A DNA stretch of 64,000 bases from NCBI GenBank assembly GCA_041178325.1, contig JBEGVN010000014.1, positions 33,409 through 97,408 of the forward strand. The letters run 5' to 3'. This DNA is from UBA6136 sp041178325 (GTDB taxonomy: Bacteria > Pseudomonadota > Gammaproteobacteria > Methylococcales > Methylococcaceae). The translations under genes and the position numbers were made by a program. The notes under the pieces are model-generated. The model was not told where the DNA came from. It did no database searches and was given only the letters and a program-made list of their open reading frames with translations. This document shows positions 36,021-44,738 of the stretch, piece by piece; position 1 is the stretch's first letter; each line of letters starts with the position of its first letter.

Positions 36021-38002
36021 GGACTCGGGACCCCGACCTTGGGTCGTGTTTTGTAGAACTGGATAGGTTCGGCGGGTATCGCTTTGAGCACATGGCGTTT
36101 AATTTTTCCAACGACATGCATTTCGCATGGTTTGCAGTCGAATCGTAGCGTCAGCTTTTCATTGCCATTGATCAGTTGTAGAGGTTCTGCCTTTACGGTG
36201 CCTTGAACACCAAGAACGCCTTTGGTCTGTTTGGGGCACAGTGAGAGGGAGAAACGGATGCAATGCTTCGTGATCATCAGGCTGACCTCGCCCGTTTCCT
36301 CATGACTTTCATAGGCGGCATCGACGATCTTGACACCATGCGCCAGATAGAATCGCTGCGCTTCCTGATTGTAGACATTGGCAAGGTAGCTCAGGGTGTC
36401 ATCGGGGTAGACCGGCGGTGGTGTGGTTTCAGGGTGACGCACAAGGCGCGTGAATTGGGATTCGCGCTTTCGGTCCAGAGCATCAATGGCGTCGCGCCGT
36501 AATGCGTTTAAAAGCGATGCAGGTCTGAACCCCATCTGCGAGGGCGCGAGGGTTTCGATGGCGATAGACCGGACTGTGTAGGGTGTACCCCCAAGCTTTC
36601 CCAAGGCCTCGCGAATCGCTTCTTTCTGCTTTTCAAGATCACGGGCTTCTTGCCATTCCACAGCGCGATCCAAAACGACTTCATGGCCATCATCATCCTT
36701 AAGATGAAGGGATAGACCCGTGGCTGTCTCCTTAAAGTTCATCGTAATACCAATCTTGCGGTCAGCCGTCCGATCGCTTTCCATCAAGCGCTCCCACGCC
36801 ATGTCGCGGCTGCGGTGGAGTTCCACTTCCTTTCGAAGATCCTTGAACTGGGTCATGGGCTCATTGGGATAGGCCCTAAACCGACGCGTACCCAAGGCCT
36901 CGGCGACATTGACCCTGAATCCCTTGAGTTCCTTTTGAAGATCAAAATAGGTGATGGTGTCGCCGTTATTCAGATCTGCGACCCCATCGTTCAACTGGAT
37001 ATCCAGATGATCGGAACCTACGCGGATGACCCAGCCCAGGGGAAGACCTTGGGGTTTTGGGGTATCAAAGGCCCCTATGTCCTGCTGTCGTCCATGCACA
37101 AAATAGTCGGTCGAGCCCCGATTAAAGCTTCGCTCGGGTTCTGGCGTGAAATGGAGGGACGTGGTTCCACTGGAAGCCCGGCCAAGTTCAGGGTTTCCCT
37201 CGAGGATGACGTCCAGAAGCTGACGGTAGTGCGCGGTTGTGTTCTTGACGTAAGCCAGATCCTTGTATCGACCTTCAATCTTGAAACTGCGAACGCCGGC
37301 ATCGATCAATGCCGAAAGATTGGCGCTTTGATCGTTGTCCTTGACTGAAAGGACATGTTTTTGATGAGCAATGATCCGGCCTTGATCATCACGGACTTCA
37401 TAGGGTAGCCGGCAGGCCTGGGAACAGTCGCCACGATTAGCGCTCCGTCCGGTTTGAGCGTGGCTGATGAAGCATTGACCGCTGTAGGCGACACAGAGCG
37501 CGCCGTGGATGAAATATTCAAGGATGGCCATATCAAGGACACTGGCCATGGCCTTGAGATCCGGCAATGACAGTTCGCGGGCCGCGACGACCTGGGAGAA
37601 GCCAGCGTCTTGCAGGAAGCGGGCTTTTTCCGGGGATCGAATATCGCATTGTGTGCTGGCATGCAGCTGAATAGGGGGGAGGTCCAGCATCAACAACCCC
37701 ATATCCTGAATGATCAGGGCATCGACCCCGCAGTCGTATGCGGATTGAATCAGTGCTTGTGCCTTCGGTAGTTCATCATCCCTCAATATCGTGTTCAGCG
37801 TCAGAAATATACGGGCGTTGAAACGATGGGCGTGCCTGACCAGTCGTTCGATATCGCGCAAATCATTTCCGGCATTGTGCCGTGCACCAAAAGAGGGACC
37901 ACCGATATAAACGGCATCAGCGCCATGGTTTATCGCGGCAATTCCAATCTCAGCGGTTTTGGCTGGGGAAAGGAGCTCGATGCGTGTAGGGGAAGCGCTC
38001 AT
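36017..38002 (-). CDS. rlhA: 23S rRNA 5-hydroxycytidine C2501 synthase RlhA (peptidase U32 family)
   Basis: Hydroxylates C2501 of 23S rRNA, using prephenate-derived chemistry and an iron-sulfur cluster in E. coli. The 661 residues match RlhA (667). The U32 signature is clear: LEYFIHGALCVAYSGQC, then SHAQTGRSANRGDCSQACRLPY, which supplies the cluster cysteines. The N-terminal TIM barrel includes NHGADAVYIGG and LFLTLNTIL-type strands, and the C-terminal domain has KPCEMHV. It heads a run with a membrane protein and a beta-propeller, partners not known for RlhA elsewhere. Confidence 0.9.
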   Translation of the reverse strand: MSASPTRIELLSPAKTAEIGIAAINHGADAVYIGGPSFGARHNAGNDLRDIERLVRHAHRFNARIFLTLNTILRDDELPKAQALIQSAYDCGVDALIIQDMGLLMLDLPPIQLHASTQCDIRSPEKARFLQDAGFSQVVAARELSLPDLKAMASVLDMAILEYFIHGALCVAYSGQCFISHAQTGRSANRGDCSQACRLPYEVRDDQGRIIAHQKHVLSVKDNDQSANLSALIDAGVRSFKIEGRYKDLAYVKNTTAHYRQLLDVILEGNPELGRASSGTTSLHFTPEPERSFNRGSTDYFVHGRQQDIGAFDTPKPQGLPLGWVIRVGSDHLDIQLNDGVADLNNGDTITYFDLQKELKGFRVNVAEALGTRRFRAYPNEPMTQFKDLRKEVELHRSRDMAWERLMESDRTADRKIGITMNFKETATGLSLHLKDDDGHEVVLDRAVEWQEARDLEKQKEAIREALGKLGGTPYTVRSIAIETLAPSQMGFRPASLLNALRRDAIDALDRKRESQFTRLVRHPETTPPPVYPDDTLSYLANVYNQEAQRFYLAHGVKIVDAAYESHEETGEVSLMITKHCIRFSLSLCPKQTKGVLGVQGTVKAEPLQLINGNEKLTLRFDCKPCEMHVVGKIKRHVLKAIPAEPIQFYKTRPKVGVPSP

Positions 38003-38138
38003 TAGGGGAACTCAGGGGTGAATCGGGGTAGGACTTCCCGATACCCCGTCATTTTAGCGATTTCCTGCGTTGAAGCGCGTGGTTTAATCTCAAGGGTCAT
38101 CCATATCCCCCAGTCTCTTTTTCTCCTGCGAGGCCTAC

Positions 38139-39182
38139 ATGTCCTATAAAGCCTATGGCGCAACGAGCCCCCAGTCGAAGCTGGCTCCACTCACAATCCC
38201 GCGTCGCGCACTCAACCGCGATGATGTACAGATCCAGATTCTTTTCTGCGGGGTCTGTCATTCGGATCTTCACACAGCCCGCAATGAATGGCAGGGGACC
38301 CAGTATCCCTGCGTGCCCGGCCATGAAATTGTGGGTCGTGTTGCCTCTGTAGGAGCCGATGTCGCGGATATTAAGCCGGGTGACTTTGCTGCAGTAGGGT
38401 GTATGGTCGACAGTTGTGGCTGCTGTGCTTCCTGCGCTGAAGGGGAAGAGCAATATTGCGAAGCCGGATTTACCGGTACTTATAACGGGCCCATCTATGG
38501 GGGAGCGAATACCTTCGGTGGATATTCTGAATCAATCACAGTAAAGCGATCTTTTGTCCTCAAGGTCAATCATCCTGAATCCGACCTGCCGCGTGTTGCG
38601 CCTCTCCTTTGTGCCGGAATTACCTTGTATTCCCCGCTGTGCCACTTTGGAGCAGGGCCCGAGAAAAAGGTCGGCATTGTCGGTCTTGGGGGGCTTGGAC
38701 ACATGGGTGTGAAGCTGGCGCGGGCCATGGGCGCTGAAGTGACGCTGTTTACGACCTCGCGGAGCAAGATTGAGGATGGGCTTCGAATGGGGGCGCATCG
38801 CGTGATCGTCTCAAATGATCCGGAGTCGATGGCGGCGCTTTCAGGCCAGTTGGATCTGGTTGTAGATACCGTCGCGTTCAGTCATGACCTTATGCCCTAT
38901 CTCGACCTCCTTGCAAAAAATGGCCAACTGGTGCTGGTCGGAGCCCCCGAACAACCACACCCGGAATTTCAGCCCTTTTCACTTATTTTCAAGCGTCGAG
39001 CGATCGCGGGGTCTCTGATAGGAGGGATTTCCGAAACACAGGAGATGCTGGATTTCTGTGCTCAGCATCAGGTCCTCAGCGACATCGAACTGATTTCGAT
39101 CTCCGAGATCAATGATGCTTATGAGCGCATGCTACGAAGTGATGTTCGGTATCGTTTTGTCATCGACATGGCATCACTGTGA
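38139..39182 (+). CDS. zinc-dependent NADP(H) alcohol dehydrogenase (YahK/CAD type)
   Basis: Medium-chain alcohol dehydrogenase reducing aldehydes, 347 residues. Catalytic zinc ligands are Cys40 (CGVCHSD) and His62-Glu63 (GHEIVG). The structural zinc cysteines are 93, 96, 99 and 107 (CGCCASC...C). The nucleotide loop GLGGLGHMG is followed by a strand ending FTTSRSK, where Ser-Arg favours NADP. This is the YahK/cinnamyl-alcohol-dehydrogenase group, broad-range aldehyde reductases. GAGG stands 8 nt before the ATG. It is a single gene divergent from rlhA. Confidence 0.9.
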   Translation: MSYKAYGATSPQSKLAPLTIPRRALNRDDVQIQILFCGVCHSDLHTARNEWQGTQYPCVPGHEIVGRVASVGADVADIKPGDFAAVGCMVDSCGCCASCAEGEEQYCEAGFTGTYNGPIYGGANTFGGYSESITVKRSFVLKVNHPESDLPRVAPLLCAGITLYSPLCHFGAGPEKKVGIVGLGGLGHMGVKLARAMGAEVTLFTTSRSKIEDGLRMGAHRVIVSNDPESMAALSGQLDLVVDTVAFSHDLMPYLDLLAKNGQLVLVGAPEQPHPEFQPFSLIFKRRAIAGSLIGGISETQEMLDFCAQHQVLSDIELISISEINDAYERMLRSDVRYRFVIDMASL

Positions 39183-39556
39183 TGTTTTAGGCGATCAGTT
39201 ACTGTTATTTACCTTATAAATCCCATTCTGTTTTTATGGTAAATGATGATTTTAGTTGTGTATTTCAAAGGATTAGGACTAGTATCTTTCGCAACTTCAT
39301 GACGGCCGCATTTCATCCTTTTCGAGCGTGCCGTAAGGTGTGTTCCTGAACAGATTGCCTGTGGCCGTCTGATCGCATACCACTCTTTTAAGACCGCGTG
39401 AACTTGGGAGCACTTTGATCGCGCTCCCTCACGTCGATGTATCGAGGCGAACAATGCCTTGATCGTTTTGTTTGCCACAACAGATGCCTTTCGGCACCTG
39501 TTGTTAAAAGCCATCCCGTAATTGGGTCAGGTCAACCTTAAAGAGTGAGAGGACAC
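39183..39556. other. 374-bp intergenic region upstream of pgi with a strong hairpin
   Basis: No convincing gene. A minus-strand frame of about 100 codons (39209-39514) has no family features. The left part is A+T-rich and could hold promoters. At 39477-39504 ACAACAG.TGCC pairs with GGCA.CTGTTGT around a 4-nt loop; read on the minus strand the loop is GAAA, a GNRA tetraloop. Neither side has a long T run, so it is more likely an RNA structure than a terminator. It could be a small RNA or the leader of pgi. Confidence 0.45.
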
Positions 39557-41212
39557 ATGTCACAGCCTGATGATCTTCCCGTTTGGAATACCCTTAAATC
39601 CCATCAGAAAGTCATGGAACAGCTGCATATGCGCGATTTGTTCCGTGATGATCCCACGCGATTTGAGCGCTATTCCATCCAATTCGGTGACATCCTTTTT
39701 GACTATTCCAAAAATCGCATTACCGATGAGACTCTTGGCCTTCTTTTGAAGCTTGCCGAGGGGGCCAAGGTCGCGGAAAAGCGTGAAGCGATGTTTGAGG
39801 GGCGGAGAATCAATCTCACTGAAAATCGCGCAGTTCTCCATACCGCACTTCGCAATCGATCAAATCATCCCGTATTGCTGGATGGCAAGGACGTGATGCC
39901 TGACATCAATCGTGTGCTCAATGGCATGCGAGAATTTTCTGAAAAGATCCGTTCAGGAAGTTGGAAAGGCTGGACCGGTAAATCGATCACGGATGTCGTC
40001 AATATCGGCATTGGCGGTTCAGATTTGGGACCGCGCATGGTTGTTAAGGCCTTGACGCCCTACCATCAGCCAGGTCTTGCGGTTCATTTTGTTTCCAATG
40101 TGGATGAAGCGGATCTGGTTGAAAATCTGAAAGGTCTGGATCCTGAAACGACCCTGTTCCTCGTGGCCTCAAAGACCTTTACGACGCTTGAGACCATGAC
40201 CAACGCTAATACGGCCAAGCAGTGGTTGTTGGACAAACTCAAGGACCCCAAGGCTATTGCAAAGCATTTCGCAGCCATCTCTACCAATGCTGAGAAGGTT
40301 CAGGCTTTCGGTATTGATACTGCGAACATGTTCGAATTCTGGGACTGGGTTGGTGGTCGCTATTCGATTTGGTCTTCCATCGGCTTGCCGATTGCCATCG
40401 CTGTCGGTATGGACCGTTTCGAGAGCCTCCTGATGGGCGCTCACAAAGCCGATCAACACTTCAGAACCGCCCCCATGGAGCAGAATATCCCGGTCATTAT
40501 GGGGCTGCTTGGCGTCTGGTATGACAACTTCTTCTCGGCCGAAGCCTATGCGATTCTCCCTTACGATCAATATCTAGAGTATTTGACCGCCTATCTTCAG
40601 CAGGGAGATATGGAGAGCAACGGAAAAAGTATCGACCTTGACGGCGATCCAGTGGATTACAGCACTGGCCCGATCATTTTCGGTCAGCCGGGAACCAATG
40701 GACAGCATGCCTTCTATCAGCTGATGCATCAGGGAACGACACTGATTCCTTCAGATTTTCTGGCTGCCGTAGAAAGCCACAACGGCAATGATGCTCATCA
40801 TGACCTTCTGATTTCGAACTTCATCGCTCAAACTGAGGCCTTGATGGTGGGTAAGACGCCGGAGGCTGCCAAGGCGGAGCTTTTGGCTTCCGGTTGCACA
40901 CTGGAGGGCGAGGAACTCAAGGATCTGGCTGCCGCTAAGTCATTCAGCGGGAATCGGCCTTCCAATTCACTGCTGTATCAAAAGCTGACCCCGGAAACCT
41001 TGGGTAGCCTTATTGCGCTCTATGAACACAAGATTTTCGTTCAGGGTGTGATCTGGCATATCAATTCCTTTGATCAGATGGGCGTCGAACTGGGTAAGCA
41101 GCTCGCGAGCAAAGTGCAAAAGGAAATTGAAGCCAAGGTTCCGGTCAATCACCACGACGTATCCACAAACGGACTCATCAATGCCTACGTGAGCCGAAAG
41201 CCAAAGCGCTGA
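39557..41212 (+). CDS. pgi: glucose-6-phosphate isomerase
   Basis: Interconverts glucose 6-phosphate and fructose 6-phosphate in the cytosol. The 551 residues match the bacterial enzyme. Both family signatures are present: DWVGGRYSIWSSIGL in the middle and the C-terminal stretch ending FDQMGVELGK. NIGIGGSDLGPRM binds the sugar phosphate. ATG 39557 is chosen because GAGAGGA stands 3-4 nt upstream; a GTG at 39545 is also in frame. It lies 105 bp before gnd in the same direction, so the two enzymes that compete for or use glucose 6-phosphate flux are probably made together. Confidence 0.97.
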   Translation: MSQPDDLPVWNTLKSHQKVMEQLHMRDLFRDDPTRFERYSIQFGDILFDYSKNRITDETLGLLLKLAEGAKVAEKREAMFEGRRINLTENRAVLHTALRNRSNHPVLLDGKDVMPDINRVLNGMREFSEKIRSGSWKGWTGKSITDVVNIGIGGSDLGPRMVVKALTPYHQPGLAVHFVSNVDEADLVENLKGLDPETTLFLVASKTFTTLETMTNANTAKQWLLDKLKDPKAIAKHFAAISTNAEKVQAFGIDTANMFEFWDWVGGRYSIWSSIGLPIAIAVGMDRFESLLMGAHKADQHFRTAPMEQNIPVIMGLLGVWYDNFFSAEAYAILPYDQYLEYLTAYLQQGDMESNGKSIDLDGDPVDYSTGPIIFGQPGTNGQHAFYQLMHQGTTLIPSDFLAAVESHNGNDAHHDLLISNFIAQTEALMVGKTPEAAKAELLASGCTLEGEELKDLAAAKSFSGNRPSNSLLYQKLTPETLGSLIALYEHKIFVQGVIWHINSFDQMGVELGKQLASKVQKEIEAKVPVNHHDVSTNGLINAYVSRKPKR

Positions 41213-41263
41213 ATCCTGCATTGTGGGTGACCCCTTTTAATGGTCGGTTTCTAATAACGAGAA

Positions 41264-41293
41264 GACTGGACCAAGCCCTAAGGCCTGGCAGTC
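41264..41293 (+). repeat. hairpin between pgi and gnd
   Basis: GACTG (41264-41268) pairs with CAGTC (41289-41293), CCA with TGG and GCC with GGC inside, around a CTAA loop; one mismatch and one bulge interrupt it. It ends 13 nt before the AGAGG of gnd. There is no T run, so termination is unlikely; an RNA processing or leader element is possible. Confidence 0.45.
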
Positions 41294-41317
41294 AGTAAAA
41301 ACATGTCAGAGGTAAGT

Positions 41318-42733
41318 ATGAGTGGATGTGATATTGGTCTGATTGGCCTTGCCGTCATGGGCGAGAATCTTGTCCTCAACATGGAATCGAAAGGCTTCCA
41401 TGTTGCCGTCTATAACCGCACAACCGAGGTGACCGACAAGTTTGCCGAGGGTCGTGCCAAAGGAAAGCGCATTACCCCCTGCAAGACGCTGGAGTCTTTT
41501 GTCGGCGCCTTGGCCAAGCCAAGGAAAATGCAGATCATGGTTAAGGCTGGTGGACCGGTCGATGCAGTGATCGATCAACTGATTCCCTTGCTTGAACCCG
41601 GTGACATCATCATCGATGGGGGTAACTCCCTTTGGACCGATACCCAACGCCGTGAAAAACGGCTGAAGGAAATTGGCATTCACTTCTTCGGCGTCGGTGT
41701 TTCCGGGGGAGAGGAGGGTGCACTGAAAGGGCCGTCCATCATGCCGGGTGGTTCGGCAGAAGGCTGGAAGGCGATTGCCCCCATTTATACCAAGATCGCG
41801 GCCGTAGCCGAGGGCGAAGCTTGCTGTAGACACATGGGCACCGATGGCGCGGGTCATTACGTGAAAATGGTCCATAACGGCATCGAATACGGGGACATGC
41901 AATTAATTTGCGAGGCCTATGCCATTCTGAAGGCCGTTTTGAATCCAACTGCCGAGGAGTTTGCCCAGATCTTTAATGATTGGAATAAGGGCGATCTTGA
42001 CTCCTTCCTGATTGATATCACAGCCAAGATTTTCACCCATAAGGATCCTGAAACTGGAACGCCTCTGGTTGATGTCATTGTCGATAAGGCGGGGCAAAAG
42101 GGCACCGGCAAATGGACGGTGGGTCATGCAACCGAGATGGGTGTTCCTTTGTCCGTGATTGCGAGCGCTGTTGAAGGCCGAATCTTGAGTTCCCTTCGGG
42201 CCGAGCGCCTCGAGGCCTCCAAGGTTCTTCCCGGTCCAACCCCTGGGGCTTACAGCGGGGATCGTCAGGCGCTTATCACGGCCGTTCGTGATGCCCTCTA
42301 CGCCAGCAAGATCATCAGTTATGCCCAAGGCTTCGTTCAGCTCGGCGCCGCCTCTGAACTTTATGGCTGGAAGCTTAACTTTGGCGATATTTCATCAATC
42401 TGGCGTGGTGGCTGCATCATTCGTGCACGTTTCTTGAATCGGATCACCGATGCTTATCGGAAGGATCCAGGACTCAAGAATCTGATCCTTGATCCCTATT
42501 TCAGGGATATCATTGTCAATACGCAGGCAAATTGGCGGAAGGTCGCGCAGGTGGCTGTTGAATATGGGGTTGCGACTCCGGCGTTTTCATCAGCGCTTTC
42601 CTACTACGACAGCTATCGAACTGCACGGCTACCGCAGAATCTTCTTCAAGCCCAGCGTGACTTCTTTGGTGCACATACCTTTGAGCGGCTGGACAAACCC
42701 GAAGGTCAGTTCTTTCACAACGATTGGTTCTGA
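41318..42733 (+). CDS. gnd: 6-phosphogluconate dehydrogenase, decarboxylating
   Basis: Oxidises 6-phosphogluconate to ribulose 5-phosphate and CO2 with NADP in the oxidative pentose phosphate pathway. The 471 residues match E. coli Gnd (468). The nucleotide loop GLAVMGENL, the substrate segment GVSGGEEGALKGPSIMPGG and the signature IVDKAGQKGTGKW are present. ATG 41318 has AGAGG 5 nt upstream; ATG 41303, five codons earlier, is in frame with a weaker site. A strong terminator follows the stop. No zwf or pgl is nearby. Confidence 0.96.
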   Translation: MSGCDIGLIGLAVMGENLVLNMESKGFHVAVYNRTTEVTDKFAEGRAKGKRITPCKTLESFVGALAKPRKMQIMVKAGGPVDAVIDQLIPLLEPGDIIIDGGNSLWTDTQRREKRLKEIGIHFFGVGVSGGEEGALKGPSIMPGGSAEGWKAIAPIYTKIAAVAEGEACCRHMGTDGAGHYVKMVHNGIEYGDMQLICEAYAILKAVLNPTAEEFAQIFNDWNKGDLDSFLIDITAKIFTHKDPETGTPLVDVIVDKAGQKGTGKWTVGHATEMGVPLSVIASAVEGRILSSLRAERLEASKVLPGPTPGAYSGDRQALITAVRDALYASKIISYAQGFVQLGAASELYGWKLNFGDISSIWRGGCIIRARFLNRITDAYRKDPGLKNLILDPYFRDIIVNTQANWRKVAQVAVEYGVATPAFSSALSYYDSYRTARLPQNLLQAQRDFFGAHTFERLDKPEGQFFHNDWF

Positions 42734-42743
42734 TCCACTCTGT

Positions 42744-42784
42744 AAAGGGGGGGGCACCATTAGGGCTGCCCCCCCTTTTTTTAG
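42744..42784 (+). terminator. strong Rho-independent terminator after gnd
   Basis: AAAGGGGGGGGCA pairs with TGCCCCCCCTTT around a 10-12 nt loop and runs into seven or more T. It lies 11 bp after the gnd stop and closes the pgi-gnd unit. Confidence 0.92.
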
Positions 42785-42793
42785 TTGGAATCT

Positions 42794-43294
42794 TCAGTCG
42801 TCGCGTCCCCAGCGAACTCGGACTTCATAAGCCGCCGTTTGATAGTCGATATCCAGATGGCCGTCGTATGCACGTTTTAATTGATCTCCAAATTGCACGG
42901 CCAGATGGGGTTCCGTAAAGGTCAAAAGCCATGTGCCATCAGGATTCTTGACTCGACCCATCAAACGCTTGAGGGGATGTTCGCATTTTTCGCGTTCAAG
43001 AAGGTGTGTCATCATTTGATCGATTTCAATGATGTGTTTTTGATAAAAACTGCCATGAATGGTGAGATAACCTGCGGGATTGCCATCTACGATTCGCTGG
43101 CAAGCAGGACAGCGTATCAATTCACCGGCCGTATGTTTTTCAGGCCAGCACCAACGGCCCTTGCGATAGATCGCCCCGCAGTCAGGGCAGACGGTTGATT
43201 CGGGCCATTTTCGATAATTCTTGTAGGGGTCATGCCGCCATTCGGTCAAAAAACGGATGGGGTGCCCAACGGCGTTGGATTTAATGGGATCCAT
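42794..43294 (-). CDS. BCAM0308-like zinc-ribbon protein
   Basis: A 166-residue cytosolic protein. Two cysteine pairs, VCPDCGAIYRKGRWCW and IRCPACQRIVDGNPAGYL, form a zinc ribbon, followed by HIIEIDQMMTHLLEREKCEHPL and a C-terminal domain with LTFTEPHLAVQFGDQL. This order is that of BCAM0308-family proteins, whose role is unknown. The start at 43294 gives MDPIKSN; the frame is open 42 codons further but without start signals. A strong minus-strand terminator lies upstream (43381-43405), so it has its own promoter. The Gly/Arg context and ribbon hint at nucleic acid or ribosome binding, which is inference. Confidence 0.7.
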   Translation of the reverse strand: MDPIKSNAVGHPIRFLTEWRHDPYKNYRKWPESTVCPDCGAIYRKGRWCWPEKHTAGELIRCPACQRIVDGNPAGYLTIHGSFYQKHIIEIDQMMTHLLEREKCEHPLKRLMGRVKNPDGTWLLTFTEPHLAVQFGDQLKRAYDGHLDIDYQTAAYEVRVRWGRDD

Positions 43295-43380
43295 GATGCA
43301 TCTCGAACCTTGAAACGGGAGATGTTTTTTTAAGCTGCGGAAATACCTTAGGCCATACGCAATGCCACGGATCGCAGCCG

Positions 43381-43405
43381 AAAAAAAGGGCCGAACAGTC
43401 GGCCC
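43381..43405 (-). terminator. Rho-independent terminator on the minus strand
   Basis: Read on the minus strand, GGGCCGA, a CTGT loop and TCGGCCC form a 7-bp G+C stem followed by seven T. It ends a transcript coming from the RRM gene, whose stop lies 320 nt upstream, or a separate small RNA. Confidence 0.9.
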
Positions 43406-43725
43406 TGATGATGCAGTCAATTCTGCATTCGATCGATCGCATCAATGTCGGTATGGGCCTTTGGCGACTCCGTGACGGCGGTTATTGTGCTGCCATGATC
43501 GAAAACCAAGAACGCCACGAAAATCTTGGCGTTCTCTCAAGGGGCCTATCCTCAAAGGTTCGGCGGAGAAACGCCAAAAGGGATGCGCGAGGAGGGCCAT
43601 ACCTACCCGATCCCGGACAGAGGTCGTATGCTCGATGACGCGTGTATCGAGGGTCTTACTCAGTCCAGAGTCGTGCCAGACGAGGCACGAAATCCCCGGA
43701 GATGAATGGGCATGGATTTCAATGA
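43406..43725 (-). other. 320-bp region between the RRM genes and their terminator
   Basis: No gene with start signals; frames in both directions lack family features, and the longest minus-strand one would need a TTG start. At 43509-43535 AGAACGCCA and TGGCGTTCT form a perfect 9-bp stem. CCAAGA (43506-43511) and TCTTGG (43524-43529) can pair instead, excluding the first. The 12-mer CTTGGCGTTCTC (43525-43536) recurs at 44592-44603, upstream of the RRM pair. Probably a long 3' untranslated region or a small RNA on the minus strand. Confidence 0.45.
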
Positions 43726-44037
43726 TCAATAACGACGGTTGGCACCCGGGCGCGGTCGGCCGGCACCAAAGGAGTTGGATCCCCCCTCTTCACGCGGTCT
43801 AGCTTCATTGACAATCATGGCGCGTCCATCGATCTCTTTACCATTCAGAGCTGAGATGGCTGAATTGGCATCGGTATCAGAGGTCATTTCAACAAAGCCG
43901 AAGCCCCGTGAACGACCGGTTTCGCGATCCATGATGACCTTGGCCGACTGAATGTCGCCATAGGCTTCAAAGATTTCCTGGAGTTGCTGGGTGTCTACGC
44001 CATAGCTTAAGTTGCTGACGTATAAATTCTTGGCCAT
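43726..44037 (-). CDS. RRM-domain RNA-binding protein (first of two)
   Basis: A 103-residue protein that is essentially one RNA-recognition motif. RNP2 is LYVSNL at 5-10 and RNP1 is RGFGFVEM at 44-51, followed by a short Gly/Arg/Pro tail (GAGRPRPGANRRY). Bacterial single-RRM proteins of this type bind single-stranded RNA and are often cold-induced, as in cyanobacterial Rbp proteins. It lies 74 bp after a second RRM gene in the same direction. The common 12-mer around the pair (see 43406-43725) could be an autoregulatory target; that is speculation. Confidence 0.9.
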   Translation of the reverse strand: MAKNLYVSNLSYGVDTQQLQEIFEAYGDIQSAKVIMDRETGRSRGFGFVEMTSDTDANSAISALNGKEIDGRAMIVNEARPREEGGSNSFGAGRPRPGANRRY

Positions 44038-44111
44038 TTTCTTTCCTAATAAATTAACTGTAGATGGCGGGTTATGTCGCCACGTCGGAATAACGCGAGC
44101 TGCGATGGATC

Positions 44112-44375
44112 TTATCGACGACCACCGCGACCGCTGCGGGCGCGCTCTTCGCCAACCCGGAGGCTATTTCCCTTGACGGTCTTGCCATTCAGCGCGGCAA
44201 TCGCAGCTCTGGCTTCATGACCTTCCATGTCGACAAATCCAAAACCACGACAACGGCCGGTGAAGATGTCTCGGGTGAGTTCATAATTGAACACGCGGCC
44301 AAATTCCGCGAACAGTTCATTGAATTCTTTTTCGTTCATATCGCTGGGCAGATTCCCAACACGTAGCCTGATCAT
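44112..44375 (-). CDS. RRM-domain RNA-binding protein (second of two)
   Basis: From ATG 44375 an 87-residue single RRM: RNP2 LRVGNL at 4-9, RNP1 RGFGFVDM at 43-50, and a basic tail SGRGGRR. The start has GAGG about 9 nt upstream; the frame is open 41 codons further to 44498 but shows no coding features there. It is first in the pair and probably shares a promoter with the downstream RRM gene. The two proteins are clearly related but diverged outside the RNP motifs, so this is an old tandem duplication. Confidence 0.88.
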   Translation of the reverse strand: MIRLRVGNLPSDMNEKEFNELFAEFGRVFNYELTRDIFTGRCRGFGFVDMEGHEARAAIAALNGKTVKGNSLRVGEERARSGRGGRR

Positions 44376-44738
44376 TAGAGGGACCTCACGGGTAGCTTGG
44401 CCATGGACGGGTCTTTGCCGTTCAGACCATGAATGAGTGTGTGATGCAACATCGAACGGAGCCCGAATGAAGGACTCAACATTAGAAGCTTGACCCACGC
44501 CAATCGTGGTTCGTCAGAACACGAGGGAAGACGATTGATTGCTGATGTCAGCGATTCCAGTACAACCGGTTCGACGAAAATCCGGAGTACCCTTGGCGTT
44601 CTCAGCCAAAAGCTGATGGTTGTGATCGCGTGGGGAGGGAGAAGCTGTGATTACCTCTCGCGAAAAGGAAAAAATCCTCTTGGAGATGACCCATCATACC
44701 CGTGTGACGGCACTTTCGCTATCGCTATTCCTAAAGAG
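44376..44738. other. 363-bp intergenic region upstream of the RRM pair
   Basis: Holds the promoter and leader of the RRM genes on the minus strand. It contains the 12-mer CTTGGCGTTCTC at 44592-44603 with ACGAAAATC 9 nt before it; the same two blocks occur without the gap downstream of the pair at 43517-43536. On the minus strand CTTTTGGC and GCCAAGGG can pair around TGAGAAC. A plus-strand frame ending at 44750 would start at TTG and has no recognisable content. No other gene seen. Confidence 0.4.

Noticed and set aside
39209..39514. 101-codon minus-strand frame in the pgi upstream gap
   Set aside because: No family features and no ribosome binding site; the region is better explained as regulatory or RNA.
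43442..43729. 95-codon minus-strand frame after the RRM gene
   Set aside because: Would need a TTG start overlapping the RRM stop and shows no protein-like features.
44376..44738. Riboswitch in the RRM leader (yybP-ykoY type considered)
   Set aside because: The conserved core of that riboswitch is absent; only short stems and the repeated 12-mer are seen.
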